Below are positions 16,974 through 24,837 of a stretch of 64,000 bases of DNA, piece after piece. A program made the position numbers and the translations under genes. The stretch spans positions 62,001 through 126,000 of the forward strand of contig JAPDPX010000009.1 in the NCBI GenBank assembly GCA_034506255.1, given 5' to 3'. Position 1 is the stretch's first letter. Every line of letters starts with the position of its first letter. A model generated the notes under the pieces. The model was not told where the DNA came from. It saw nothing but the letters and a program-made list of their open reading frames with translations, and did not search any database. Source of the stretch: a candidate division KSB1 bacterium. GTDB lineage: Bacteria; Zhuqueibacterota; Zhuqueibacteria; Zhuqueibacterales; Zhuqueibacteraceae.

Positions 16974-18500
16974 ATGAGCAAGGCGCGAAAGTACCCGAGT
17001 CTGATTTTTGTCCTGATCGGCATGGTGATGGGAGGCCTGGTTTTTTCCAACTTCCATGCCGGACCGCAGGCCAGAGCCTTCGGCAAGGAAGAGCCTGCCG
17101 GGCTGGCAACCGTGCCGCCGGCGCGCGACAAGGCCATCACCACCCTGCGGGATTTGAACAATGCGTTCGTCGACATCGCCGCCACCGTGAATCCCACCGT
17201 GGTCACGGTGTTTACCGAGAAAGTGTACCGCCTGCGCGGGCGGAGCCCGTTTGCGATGCCCTTCTTTTTTGATCCCTTTGGCGATTTCTTCGGGGAAGAC
17301 TCGCCCTTTGGCGGCCGGCGTCAGGAGCGCAATGCACCGGAGCAGCAGTTTCGCCAGCAGGGTCTGGGCTCGGGCGTGATTGTGAGTCCGGACGGCTACA
17401 TCCTGACCAACAATCATGTCATTGCCGAGGCCGACAGCATCAACATCCGCACCATTGACGGCCGCACGCTGCCGGCGACAGTGATCGGCGCGGATCCCAA
17501 GACGGACATCGCCGTGCTGCGTGTGACTGCCCGTAATTTGCCGGCGATTCGTCTGGGTGACAGCGAGAAGTTGCGTGTCGGCGAATGGGTGCTGGCGATC
17601 GGCAGCCCGCTGAGCGCCAATCTCGCCAGCACGGTCACGCAGGGCATCGTGAGCGCCAAGGGCCGCTCCAACGTCGGCCTGGCGCAATATGAGGATTTCA
17701 TTCAAACCGACGCAGCGATCAATCCGGGCAATTCCGGTGGTGCCCTGATCAACCTCGACGGCGAGCTGGTGGGCATCAACACCGCCATCGCCTCGCGCAG
17801 CGGGGGCTTTCAAGGGATTGGTTTCGCGGTGCCCATCAACATGGCGCGCAGCGTGATGGAATCGCTGATCCGGCACGGCAAGGTGATTCGCGGCTGGCTG
17901 GGCGTCAGCATCCAGAGCGTGGATGAAGCACTCGCCAAAGGCCTGAATTTGGACAAGCCAGAGGGGGTGATTGTCAGCGAAGTGGTGGAAGGCAGCCCGG
18001 CCGAACGCGCGGGCTTGCGGCCGGAAGACGTCATCCTCGCCTTGAACGGCCGCAAGGTGAAGGACAGCAGCCAACTGAGCGCCGATATCGCGGCCCTGGC
18101 GCCGGGCACGCAGGTGACGCTCAGTGTTTTGCGGGACAACCGCATGCGGGAGATCAGCGTGACTTTGGGCGAGCAACCCGCCAATTTGGGACAGCGTGGC
18201 AACCGGCGCTTACAGGAAGAATGGCTGGGCTTCACCGTTGAAACACTCAACAGCCGCCTCGCCGAACGCTACAATCTGGACAACCGCCGTCGCGGCGTGG
18301 TGGTCACGGAAATCAACCCTGCCAGCTCCGCCTATCGTGCCGGCCTGCGGGAGGGTGACCTCATTCTCAAGGTCAACCGCCGCATCGTGCAGAGTGTGAC
18401 GGAATTTCAGGAGGTGTTGCGCGATGCGAAAAAAGGCGACACCGTGCTTCTGCAAATCGCGCGCGATGCCGGTACCCAGTTTTTGGCGTTTGAATTGTGA
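16974..18500 (+). CDS. htrA: Do/HtrA-family periplasmic serine protease with two PDZ domains
   Basis: A 508-residue trypsin-like quality-control protease. An N-terminal membrane or signal helix lies at about residues 8-26. The catalytic triad is H148 (LTNNHVI), D178 (KTDIAVL) and S254 (PGNSGGAL). Two PDZ domains follow, the first around GWLGVSIQSV and the second near EWLGFTVETL. A Phe/Pro/Gly-rich loop (residues 92-115) resembles the LA loop. AAGGAGC precedes the ATG. It is monocistronic, with a perfect hairpin after the stop. It degrades or refolds damaged envelope proteins. Confidence 0.95.
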   Translation: MSKARKYPSLIFVLIGMVMGGLVFSNFHAGPQARAFGKEEPAGLATVPPARDKAITTLRDLNNAFVDIAATVNPTVVTVFTEKVYRLRGRSPFAMPFFFDPFGDFFGEDSPFGGRRQERNAPEQQFRQQGLGSGVIVSPDGYILTNNHVIAEADSINIRTIDGRTLPATVIGADPKTDIAVLRVTARNLPAIRLGDSEKLRVGEWVLAIGSPLSANLASTVTQGIVSAKGRSNVGLAQYEDFIQTDAAINPGNSGGALINLDGELVGINTAIASRSGGFQGIGFAVPINMARSVMESLIRHGKVIRGWLGVSIQSVDEALAKGLNLDKPEGVIVSEVVEGSPAERAGLRPEDVILALNGRKVKDSSQLSADIAALAPGTQVTLSVLRDNRMREISVTLGEQPANLGQRGNRRLQEEWLGFTVETLNSRLAERYNLDNRRRGVVVTEINPASSAYRAGLREGDLILKVNRRIVQSVTEFQEVLRDAKKGDTVLLQIARDAGTQFLAFEL

Positions 18501-18921
18501 TTCCCCCTGCCTGTTGCAGTGTGTTTGGTGATGATTGGATATTGCCTGACCCGGCCGGATGTGCGGGTCAGGCAGTTTATGCGGCGGGGAGCTCCTGCCC
18601 GACGCGTGCCCGGGAGTGTCCGGGAAGGAATCGTGGGAGTTATGATGATGAAGAGGTTTGGCACGCACCCCCAAATCGACCCAACCGTCTTCGCCCTTGT
18701 TGCACTTACCCGGATTGCCGGAAGACCCCACCCGCATGCTTCCGGCCGCATAGCCCCGGCGGAGAAAGCGATCAACGTGTCAAGCTGCGCGATGCAAGAC
18801 CACCTCATCTTTTGACCACTTTCCAACCACCGTTTTTTTGATTATTCAAGCAGGAGTAGTCAACGCAACTGTTCCAGGGATGATCGTCCTTTTCTTTTGT
18901 TTCCCGTGAAAGGAGTCTCGC
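18501..18921. other. Intergenic region after htrA
   Basis: No gene is supported here. Apart from the hairpin at 18543-18574 it holds only the leader of the small gene at 18922, where I cannot place promoter boxes. Confidence 0.4.
18543..18574 (+). terminator. Perfect hairpin downstream of htrA
   Basis: TGCCTGACCCG (18543-18553) and CGGGTCAGGCA (18564-18574) form an 11-bp perfect stem with a 10-base loop, followed by GTTTATG. It lies about 40 bases after the htrA stop and is probably its terminator, although the T-run is short. Confidence 0.6.
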
Positions 18922-19248
18922 GTGTTGATGCGAAGAATGGCCGAGACGGAGAATTTTGTCATCAGAACCTCCGGCCTCAATGAATCTCATTCTGGAACAA
19001 AGATGAGCCTGGCACAACTGATTACCCCCCAGCAGCGGCAGCGCTTTGTGAGACAGGTCTTCAGTGGCGACACGGCAGCCTATGAGCAGCTTTTGCACGA
19101 GCTCGATGCCGCGGCGGAATGGTCACAAGCCCATCGCTTGATCCGGCAGTATTTCCGCAAGCATCAGATCAACCCTTACGTCAACGAGGCCGCTGCTTTT
19201 TCGAATCTGATCTACCGACGCTATTTTCCGTACGATGTGTATGTGTAA
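18922..19248 (+). CDS. Small hypothetical protein
   Basis: A 108-residue soluble protein of unknown family, helical and rich in Gln, Arg and aromatic residues. It ends in NLIYRRYFPYDVYV. The GTG start at 18922 has AGGAG six bases upstream; an internal ATG at 19003 (MSLAQLITPQQRQRF) is a shorter option. The composition is protein-like and a terminator-like hairpin follows at 19279, which supports a real gene. No function can be assigned. Confidence 0.55.
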   Translation: MLMRRMAETENFVIRTSGLNESHSGTKMSLAQLITPQQRQRFVRQVFSGDTAAYEQLLHELDAAAEWSQAHRLIRQYFRKHQINPYVNEAAAFSNLIYRRYFPYDVYV

Positions 19249-19278
19249 GTGGTGAAACGCGCATTCGTTTTTCCCTCC

Positions 19279-19338
19279 CAACCCCGCCCGTCACTGCCGC
19301 CATGCCGCCGGCAGCAGGCCGGCGGGGTTGTGCTTTTC
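19279..19338 (+). terminator. Stem-loop terminator after the small protein gene
   Basis: CAACCCCGCC (19279-19288) pairs perfectly with GGCGGGGTTG (19321-19330), followed by TGCTTTTCC. The 32-base loop contains further GC-rich pairing (GCCGGC). Confidence 0.55.
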
Positions 19339-19514
19339 CACCCGGGTGCTGTTTCCCGTTCTGCCGAGTCCGGCGCTTTTTGCCACGCCGGCCAGCCCAT
19401 GCCCCTCCTGCCATCTCCCGTTCGATCTCTCCGCTGACAAACCCAAGCGAACGCGTATCTCTCCCCAATCCCCGGTGTCCGGGGGAGTCACTTCTTTGGG
19501 GACGGGCACAATCT

Positions 19515-19584
19515 GTTGGAATCTGAAAACGTTCCAACCTCGGCGGGGCCGAGTTTTTCACAACACTTGTTGCTGTGAAAACTC
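19515..19584 (+). ncRNA. Candidate structured RNA: tandem hairpins ending in a T-run
   Basis: In a gene-free stretch, GTTGGAA (19515-19521) pairs with TTCCAAC (19532-19538). It is followed at once by CTCGGC/GCCGAG (19539-19553, 3-base loop) and TTTTT. A third pairing joins GAGTTTTTCACA (19551-19562) with TGTGAAAACTC (19574-19584), mutually exclusive with the terminator stem. It could be a small RNA 3' end, an attenuator remnant or a repeat. No downstream plus-strand gene exists to be regulated. Confidence 0.35.
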
Positions 19585-19630
19585 CGGGGCAATTTGCCAT
19601 GCATGTATGGGCACCCATTGGGATGAAAAC

Positions 19631-19656
19631 GTAGTGCAGACATCCAGTCTGCCTGC
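19631..19656. repeat. GCAGACATC-type palindromic repeat
   Basis: GTAGTGCAGACATCCAGTCT followed by GCCTGC, a member of the palindromic family also present at 13299, 13364, 23946, 24562 and 63751. It lies about 70 bases from the end of the phosphatase gene. The rest of 19249-19726 shows no gene. Confidence 0.5.
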
Positions 19657-19726
19657 AGGTTGGCAGCCCGCGCCTTTCGTGGTTGAGGAGGGCGATGGTG
19701 GCGAAATCCTTGCTGTCAGTGTTTCC

Positions 19727-20977
19727 TCAGCTTTTTCCGGACAGACGGGGCTCGCGCCGGATGGCGAGCAGGGTCATGTCATCATGGGGCGCAACCCGGC
19801 CGCGAAAAGCCGCACCCGCCTGCAGCAGGCACTGGCACAGTTCGGCCAGCGGCAGATGGTGATGCTGTTGCAATTCGGTTTTCAGCCGTTCGATCCCCCA
19901 TTGTGTGCCGGCGGCGTTCATTTGCTCGACCACGCCATCGGTGTAAAGCAACACCAGGTCATTATGGTTGAGCGTGAAACGCTGCGGAGCGGGAGACAGG
20001 CGGGCGTGCAAGCCCAGGGCGGCTGCGGGCGTGCCCAGCTCGGTCACGCGGCCGCGCGCGGCATCCAGATACAGCAGCGGGGGATGGCCGGCAGTTACCA
20101 CTTCGATGCCGCCGGAGTGATCCTGCGTCAGCACCACCATGACAGCGGTGACGAACATGTTGCGGGGTGCCAGCCGCCGCACACTGTCGTTGAGACGATT
20201 GAAAAGTGCCGCGGCCTCATAGGGCTCGGTGATCAGGGTAAAAAGTTGGCCCTTCAGCATGGTCATCAGCAGGCCGGCCGCCACGCCATGGCCGGAGGCA
20301 TCGGCAACCAGCGCGGCGTTTGCACCGCCGGCGAATTCCAGATAATCAAAATAGTCGCCCGCCACGGTGGCGGCTGGTTGCAACACGCCGTGCAAACGCC
20401 AGCCGGGGAGAATTTTTTCCGGCGGCGGCAGCAAGTTCTGCTGGATGCGGCGTGCCACCCGCAATTCCGACTCCACCGTCGCGCGTTTCTCCCATTCTTT
20501 ATTGAAGGCATCGATGAAAGTGACGTAACTCAACACAATCATCAGCAGTGTCAGCAGGGTGTCGCGCACCAGCGCACGGCGCAGAGAAGTTTGCCACACT
20601 GTGGCTGCCGGCTGCGTTTGGTGGCCTGCTGCGCCGGCCGTTAATTCATGCGTGTGCGGCAGCTCTCGTTGTTGCAGGTGCGAACCCCATTTCGTGAGCA
20701 GTATCATGGCCGTCAAAAATACCGCCAGGCACAGGATCATGGGCAAGAGACGGCCGAAGAACAGCACAAAGCTGCCGGCAAACAGCCCGGAAGCAAGCAT
20801 CATTGCCAGCACAAAGTACACCGGCATGGGCACCGCGGCGTGATTGACCAGCACGCTCAGCGCACCGACACCGCAAAACAGAAAAAAGACCGCCGTGGCA
20901 AAGCGCCGGCGTTCGCGCCAGGGCCGCTGCGAGAAGGCGTTGTTCAAGGATGGTCGCGCCAGCCGGATGGGGGACAA
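19727..20977 (-). CDS. Membrane-bound SpoIIE/PP2C-type serine phosphatase
   Basis: A 416-residue protein with three or four N-terminal membrane helices (FATAVFFLFCGVGALSVLV, YFVLAMMLASGLFAGSFVLFF, LPMILCLAVFLTAMILL, and TLLTLLMIVLSYVTF), a short coiled linker (EWEKRATVESELRVARRIQQNLLPP) and a PP2C_SIG domain. The metal-binding motifs are AGDYFDYLE, VADASGHGVAAGLLM and APHDDMTLLAIRR. Such RsbU-like phosphatases act on anti-sigma antagonists. I favour the TTG at 20977 because AGGAG lies five bases upstream. The longer frame to 21187 runs through palindromic repeats and is unlikely to be translated. No sensory domain is evident. Confidence 0.85.
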   Translation of the reverse strand: MSPIRLARPSLNNAFSQRPWRERRRFATAVFFLFCGVGALSVLVNHAAVPMPVYFVLAMMLASGLFAGSFVLFFGRLLPMILCLAVFLTAMILLTKWGSHLQQRELPHTHELTAGAAGHQTQPAATVWQTSLRRALVRDTLLTLLMIVLSYVTFIDAFNKEWEKRATVESELRVARRIQQNLLPPPEKILPGWRLHGVLQPAATVAGDYFDYLEFAGGANAALVADASGHGVAAGLLMTMLKGQLFTLITEPYEAAALFNRLNDSVRRLAPRNMFVTAVMVVLTQDHSGGIEVVTAGHPPLLYLDAARGRVTELGTPAAALGLHARLSPAPQRFTLNHNDLVLLYTDGVVEQMNAAGTQWGIERLKTELQQHHHLPLAELCQCLLQAGAAFRGRVAPHDDMTLLAIRREPRLSGKS

Positions 20978-21457
20978 AGTCGCTCCTGTCTGTTGAACGG
21001 CATGAAATGCGAAGTTTTTCAGATCATCCGACTCAAGCGTACATGGCCACCCGACTGTTCTTTGCATCTGATGAACTCCGATAGGAGTGAGATGTTTATA
21101 GCGAAGTGCCGTTCGCCTAAATGAAACCCCCTCGGGGTGACATGTGTATCGCGCCTCCTCATTGATCTCCTCTTGAATTGAAGGCAAACGCCGTTACTGA
21201 TTTTGCGATTCTTTTCATCTTGTTGTCGCAAAATGTACGCAAAATTCGGATGATCCGTTTTTCGTGTCCGTCCGAAGTTACTGACTTTGCAACAGCGGTT
21301 CCAGCAAGGGCTTGGCCGTTGCTTCAAATACGCTGCATTTGCACGCTTCCGACTGTTTGGGACACTCCGGCTCAGCCGGGGTGGGAACGTTTTCGGACAG
21401 CCACTATTTTATCCCGCCTCTTGCCTGTTCCCGGCTGCCTGTATCAGCCGGCAGGGT
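20978..21457. other. Intergenic region with repeats
   Basis: No gene is supported. It holds the tandem hairpin repeat at 21072-21155. It also has two near-identical 14-base direct repeats, GTTACTGATTTTGC near 21191 and GTTACTGACTTTGC near 21274. Confidence 0.45.
21072..21155. repeat. Tandem palindromic repeat units upstream of the phosphatase gene
   Basis: Two related units lie about 50 bases apart. The first has AACTCCGATAGGAGT then GAGATGTTTATAGC; the second has ACCCCCTCGGGGT then GACATGTGTATCGC. A GCGAA/TTCGC hairpin lies between them. Both share the plan hairpin plus GAxATGTxTATxGC. On the other strand they end in hairpin plus GTT, like the elements near 63900 and 63975. Confidence 0.6.
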
Positions 21458-22921
21458 TCAGGGCGAAGGCGTGGGAAAAACCGGCAGGCTTTCGTGGCCG
21501 GCAGCATCAATGGACTGTACGGCAAACAGATAATTGTCCTTGGAATAGGGCAGTGTGCAGCTTGTCACATTGCCGGCCTCGAAGGTGTGCTGCCAGTAAG
21601 GACTGATGGTTTCGCGCATGAGCACGCGATAGCCCGCCGGCGAGCGGCCGGTTGCCGGCGGCCGCCAGCGCAGCGAGGTTTTGTTGGTCAGCTCGCGGGT
21701 GAGAATCACCACCGAGTCCGGTGCCGCGGGCGCCAGAGCAAGATTGGCGAGCACGGCAAGATTGAGACGCGCCACCTGTGCGACGTAGGGATAATCGACG
21801 AAGTCGGGCAGATCGCCGTAGGCCACGCCGTTCTCGCTTCGCACATTTTGATGCTGGCGGGTGAAATCTTCGTACATCTCGGTCACGCGCACCGCGGTGA
21901 AGCCCAGGCGGCTGAAGGGGGTGTGATCCCCGCCGCGCAGGAAGCGGTCGCGGCGATAAATCAGCATCACATTCATGAGATCGACGTAACGCTCGCCCAC
22001 CGCCTTGAAATAGCGGGCAAGCTGGCGCGCGGGGCTGTCATTTTCACTGCCCACGGCCTGGCGCCGGCGTGCCTCGGCCTCGCTTTCCGCGGCCGGCACC
22101 CCCTCGCTGAAAACGCGTACGTGTGTGTTGTCATGCAGGCCGGTCTCGCTGGCGCGGGTGTTGCCCACAATGTCGTTGGTGATCATCGCGATCACGTTCC
22201 ATTTTTCGCTGTGCGCGCGTTGCGCGAGATGACTCGAGCCGTAAAGCCCCTGCTCCTCGCCGGCCACCGCCGCAAACACCAGGGTGGCGGGAAAAGCGTG
22301 CCGGCTCATCACCCGCGCCAGCTCCATCACCACCGCGGTACCGGAAGCGTCGTCATTGGCGCCCGGCGCCTGGCTGGTGGCATCGAGCGGATCGGAGGCG
22401 CGCGAGTCGTAATGGCCGCTGATAATGAGCACGCGCGTGTCTGCGGGATCACTGCCCGGCAGACGCGCCAGCACGTTCTGCATGACGGTGCGTTGCGCAA
22501 TGCGGCGGCCATCAGCCTCGACCACGAAGGGATCGAATGCCACCACCAGCCGGCCGCCGCTCTGGCGGGAGTAGCGCTCCAGCTCCGCCTTGATCCAGCG
22601 TCGCGCTGCCCCGATGCCGCGTTGCTCACTCACAGTATCACTCAGTGAATGGCGGGTGTGGAAACTGGCGAGCGCGCGGATATTGGCCTCCAGGCGCTCC
22701 CGCGAAACTTCCGCCAGCATCGCCACTATCGCCGGATCACGCTGGATCAGCGTCTGTCCCGCCAGCGGTGGGGCCAGACACAGCCACCCCACCATCAGAA
22801 GTGCGGCCACGTGAAAGAGTCCCGCTTCGTGGCAGGCAATCTGCCACCCGGGCGCGAGCGCCCGCACCTCTTTTGCGGCCGCGCCTGCCGGCCACCATCG
22901 CACAGCCATCGTGTATTTCAT
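21458..22921 (-). CDS. Secreted M28-family zinc peptidase with C-terminal Fn3-like domain
   Basis: A 487-residue exported aminopeptidase-type enzyme. The signal or anchor is at about residues 30-52 (FHVAALLMVGWLCLAPPLAG). The dinuclear zinc site is complete: ISGHYDSR (His), GANDDASG (bridging Asp), GEEQGLYG (catalytic Glu and ligand), TNDIVGN (Asp) and GGDHTPFSR (His). The C-terminal ~90 residues (LRWRPPATGRSPAGYRVLMRE) look like a fibronectin type III fold. GGAGG precedes the ATG at 22921. It probably releases amino acids from peptides outside the cytoplasm. Confidence 0.9.
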   Translation of the reverse strand: MKYTMAVRWWPAGAAAKEVRALAPGWQIACHEAGLFHVAALLMVGWLCLAPPLAGQTLIQRDPAIVAMLAEVSRERLEANIRALASFHTRHSLSDTVSEQRGIGAARRWIKAELERYSRQSGGRLVVAFDPFVVEADGRRIAQRTVMQNVLARLPGSDPADTRVLIISGHYDSRASDPLDATSQAPGANDDASGTAVVMELARVMSRHAFPATLVFAAVAGEEQGLYGSSHLAQRAHSEKWNVIAMITNDIVGNTRASETGLHDNTHVRVFSEGVPAAESEAEARRRQAVGSENDSPARQLARYFKAVGERYVDLMNVMLIYRRDRFLRGGDHTPFSRLGFTAVRVTEMYEDFTRQHQNVRSENGVAYGDLPDFVDYPYVAQVARLNLAVLANLALAPAAPDSVVILTRELTNKTSLRWRPPATGRSPAGYRVLMRETISPYWQHTFEAGNVTSCTLPYSKDNYLFAVQSIDAAGHESLPVFPTPSP

Positions 22922-23204
22922 GACATCCCTCCACAACCTCGCCCGCCCTGCACCGTTGCGGCCCACGCCGTCATCCCTCGCCTGCAAAGCAGCACCTGCA
23001 GCCTGTTGCAGCAAAAAATTGTCGAGGCGCATTTGAAGCGGCGCTCCGTTTCAAAAATCTACGCAATCATGCCGCGAGTGGCAACAGCATTTTTGCCAAC
23101 CGCGGGGTGGCCAAATGGCCTTGTTTAAAGTTTGTATCATATGACCATGGGAGCAGCTATCTTTCTGTTGAACCTGCACTAACAATCCAGAAAGGAGCAT
23201 TCCT

Positions 23205-23660
23205 ATGGCTGATCCACAAGGTTCCTCTGGCATCTTGCGATTAAAATCTAAAGATGCCCGTGCCGCCATTGTCCAAAAGCTCGCCGCGGATTTCAACCTC
23301 ACTCCCATCATCGCGGAAGCGTTTTATCAGCAATTCGCGCTCTACTTTCAGGAGCATGCCAATGTCACGCTTTCCACCGGCGAGATCGCTTACGAAGCGG
23401 TCGCCAGCCATGAGCCGGCCGGCAAGCACATTCGCATGACCCGCAAAGTGACCACTCTCGAAAAGATCTCACAGCTCGCGCGACTCTCCAAGCGTGTCGT
23501 GCAGCAGTATATCGATCTGTTGCCCGAGAAAGTGCGGCACACGGGCAAGATCACAGAACAAAAAGACAATTCGCTTGACTCAAATCCACAAAGTGATAGA
23601 TTGCATACGTCCGGTGAAACACAAGCGGGCAACGCTGGCGAGCGACCCGCCCAGGGATAA
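23205..23660 (+). CDS. Hypothetical protein, weakly DUF1670-like
   Basis: A 151-residue protein starting at an ATG with AAAGGAG upstream. The middle (GEIAYEAVASHEPAGKHIRMTRKV) resembles the N-terminal part of DUF1670 proteins, and KISQLARLSKRVVQQYIDLL looks like a helix-turn-helix. Full DUF1670 proteins are about twice this long, so this may be a truncated copy or an unrelated small DNA-binding protein. The last 35 residues are polar and disordered. Downstream lies more than 1 kb of decayed sequence. The family call is tentative. Confidence 0.5.
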   Translation: MADPQGSSGILRLKSKDARAAIVQKLAADFNLTPIIAEAFYQQFALYFQEHANVTLSTGEIAYEAVASHEPAGKHIRMTRKVTTLEKISQLARLSKRVVQQYIDLLPEKVRHTGKITEQKDNSLDSNPQSDRLHTSGETQAGNAGERPAQG

Positions 23661-23783
23661 CCGGACCCCGAAGCATGTTAGAGCACACCCGAGAACGGGA
23701 AAGTAATACCAAACATGCTTTGGGAAAATGCCCGATAGACGCAATCCTACTAATCCCTTGGACCATCCTCTGGTCATTTGATG

Positions 23784-23948
23784 CTATTTGATCAGCAACA
23801 TCTCCTTCATTTCACGAAAGTCTCCGGCCTGCAGGGCATAAAGATAAAAGCCGCTTTGCAATTCGCTGGCATCGAACATCACCTCATGTCTGCCTGCTGC
23901 ACGTCATCCCGCGACCAGCGTGGCGACCTGATGGCCGGGAATGTCGTA
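23784..23948 (-). pseudogene. Decayed T9SS type A C-terminal sorting domain
   Basis: Minus-strand translation gives YDIPGHQVATLVAG, an in-frame TGA, RAAGRHEVMFDASEL, then QSGFYLYALQAGDFREMKEMLLIK and a TAG stop at 23784-23786. This matches the conserved plan of type IX secretion sorting domains: YDxxGxxVxTLV, then AGxHxVxFDASxLxSGxYxYxLxAGxFxxxxKMLLxK. No cargo domain precedes it; the match ends where a palindromic repeat begins at 23946. It is therefore the last ~54 codons of a lost secreted protein gene, with one nonsense codon. Confidence 0.75.
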
Positions 23949-23967
23949 ATGCAGGCTGGCAGCCTGC
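23946..23967. repeat. GCAGGCTGGCAGCCTGC palindrome
   Basis: GTAATGCAGGCTGGCAGCCTGC is a near-perfect palindrome of the family also seen at 13299, 19631, 24562 and 63751. It sits exactly at the upstream edge of the T9SS fossil. Confidence 0.55.
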
Positions 23968-24231
23968 GCTCAGGCATCAGGGCAGCTTAACGTTTCTGGT
24001 TCCATGCTGATCAGTGTGGGTCAATCGCAACGCGGCACGCGGCCACGACCGCATTCTCCAGGGGCGGAGCAACCCGGATTTATGCCGATTTTTATCGGCG
24101 GTGATCGGCATCAATCCACTTCCTGAAAATTGTGGCATTACTCTCCGGCGAAGGCAACCGGCGTTAGCCAGGAAAGCCCGGGGGCGTAGTCCCTGCCCGG
24201 CGTGTTCCCGACATTCCGGCAAACAAGAGCC

Positions 24232-24285
24232 CCCACGAAAATCATGGCAAGCCCTTTCGTGGGAGTGCAATTTCGTGGGAGAAAA
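24232..24285. repeat. Inverted and direct TTTCGTGGGAG repeats
   Basis: CCCACGAAA (24232-24240) pairs with TTTCGTGGG (24255-24263). TTTCGTGGGAG then occurs again at 24270-24280, followed by AAAA. The block TTTCGTGrGAGyGCAwTTTCGTGrGAGAAAA recurs at 50346-50376. Confidence 0.55.
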
Positions 24286-24561
24286 CAGGGACTGGCAGGC
24301 GCCGACATTGGGGAAGCGTTCTGGTGCCAAGCCTGCGGCCGGGCTCTTGCCATTCGTTACCCACACAAATCAACATAGAACCAAGTTTCTGGCCGAGTGA
24401 AAATCTCTGCAGGGCAAGGTCCAGCCAACCACCCTTGCCGAGTGTTGCGAACGTGACAAGGCAGACGATCTACGTCGGTCGGAAGCCAAGAAAGCGTTCG
24501 AGGCGTACACCGGGCAGCACGCGCACCGCAAAAGGAAGACCACCCTTCCTCGAGCTTGACG

Positions 24562-24590
24562 TAACGCCGACAAGATGTCTGCGTTACGAG
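24562..24590. repeat. CGTAACGC...GCGTTACG palindrome
   Basis: Perfect 8-base arms (24562-24569 and 24583-24590) flank CGACAAGATGTCT. On the minus strand it reads GTAACGCAGACATC, matching the element at 13364-13377. Confidence 0.55.
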
Positions 24591-24837
24591 AGCGGATACG
24601 CAAATCCCGGCTGGCATCGTTCCAGGTTGAACTCAAAAAATGACCGTGTTCCGGCCGACGCTTGCGCGGGTCGCCGCCGTTGCGACGATGCAGTGAAAAG
24701 ATTTCGATAATCCTGCTTGAAATTCATTCTAAAAGAACTAAAATCACCGTCCAGGTCGTGCGCTTCCAATCGACGAAAGGTGCGATTTGACACAACTCCG
24801 GGTTGGCAAACGCCTGTTTTGCTCAAAGGAGGAACTC

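Larger units (their letters stand above)
23661..24837. other. 1.2-kb gene-free, repeat-rich stretch
   Basis: No intact gene is supported. It contains a T9SS sorting-domain fossil (23784-23948), a palindrome abutting it (23946-23967), an inverted repeat with direct repeats (24232-24285) and a CGTAACGC/GCGTTACG palindrome (24562-24590). It looks like a graveyard of short mobile or decayed sequence. Confidence 0.55.

Noticed and set aside
24370-24636. A minus-strand frame with NADILSALR-like text
   Set aside because: The text is the translation of a GCAGACATC palindrome, not a conserved protein.
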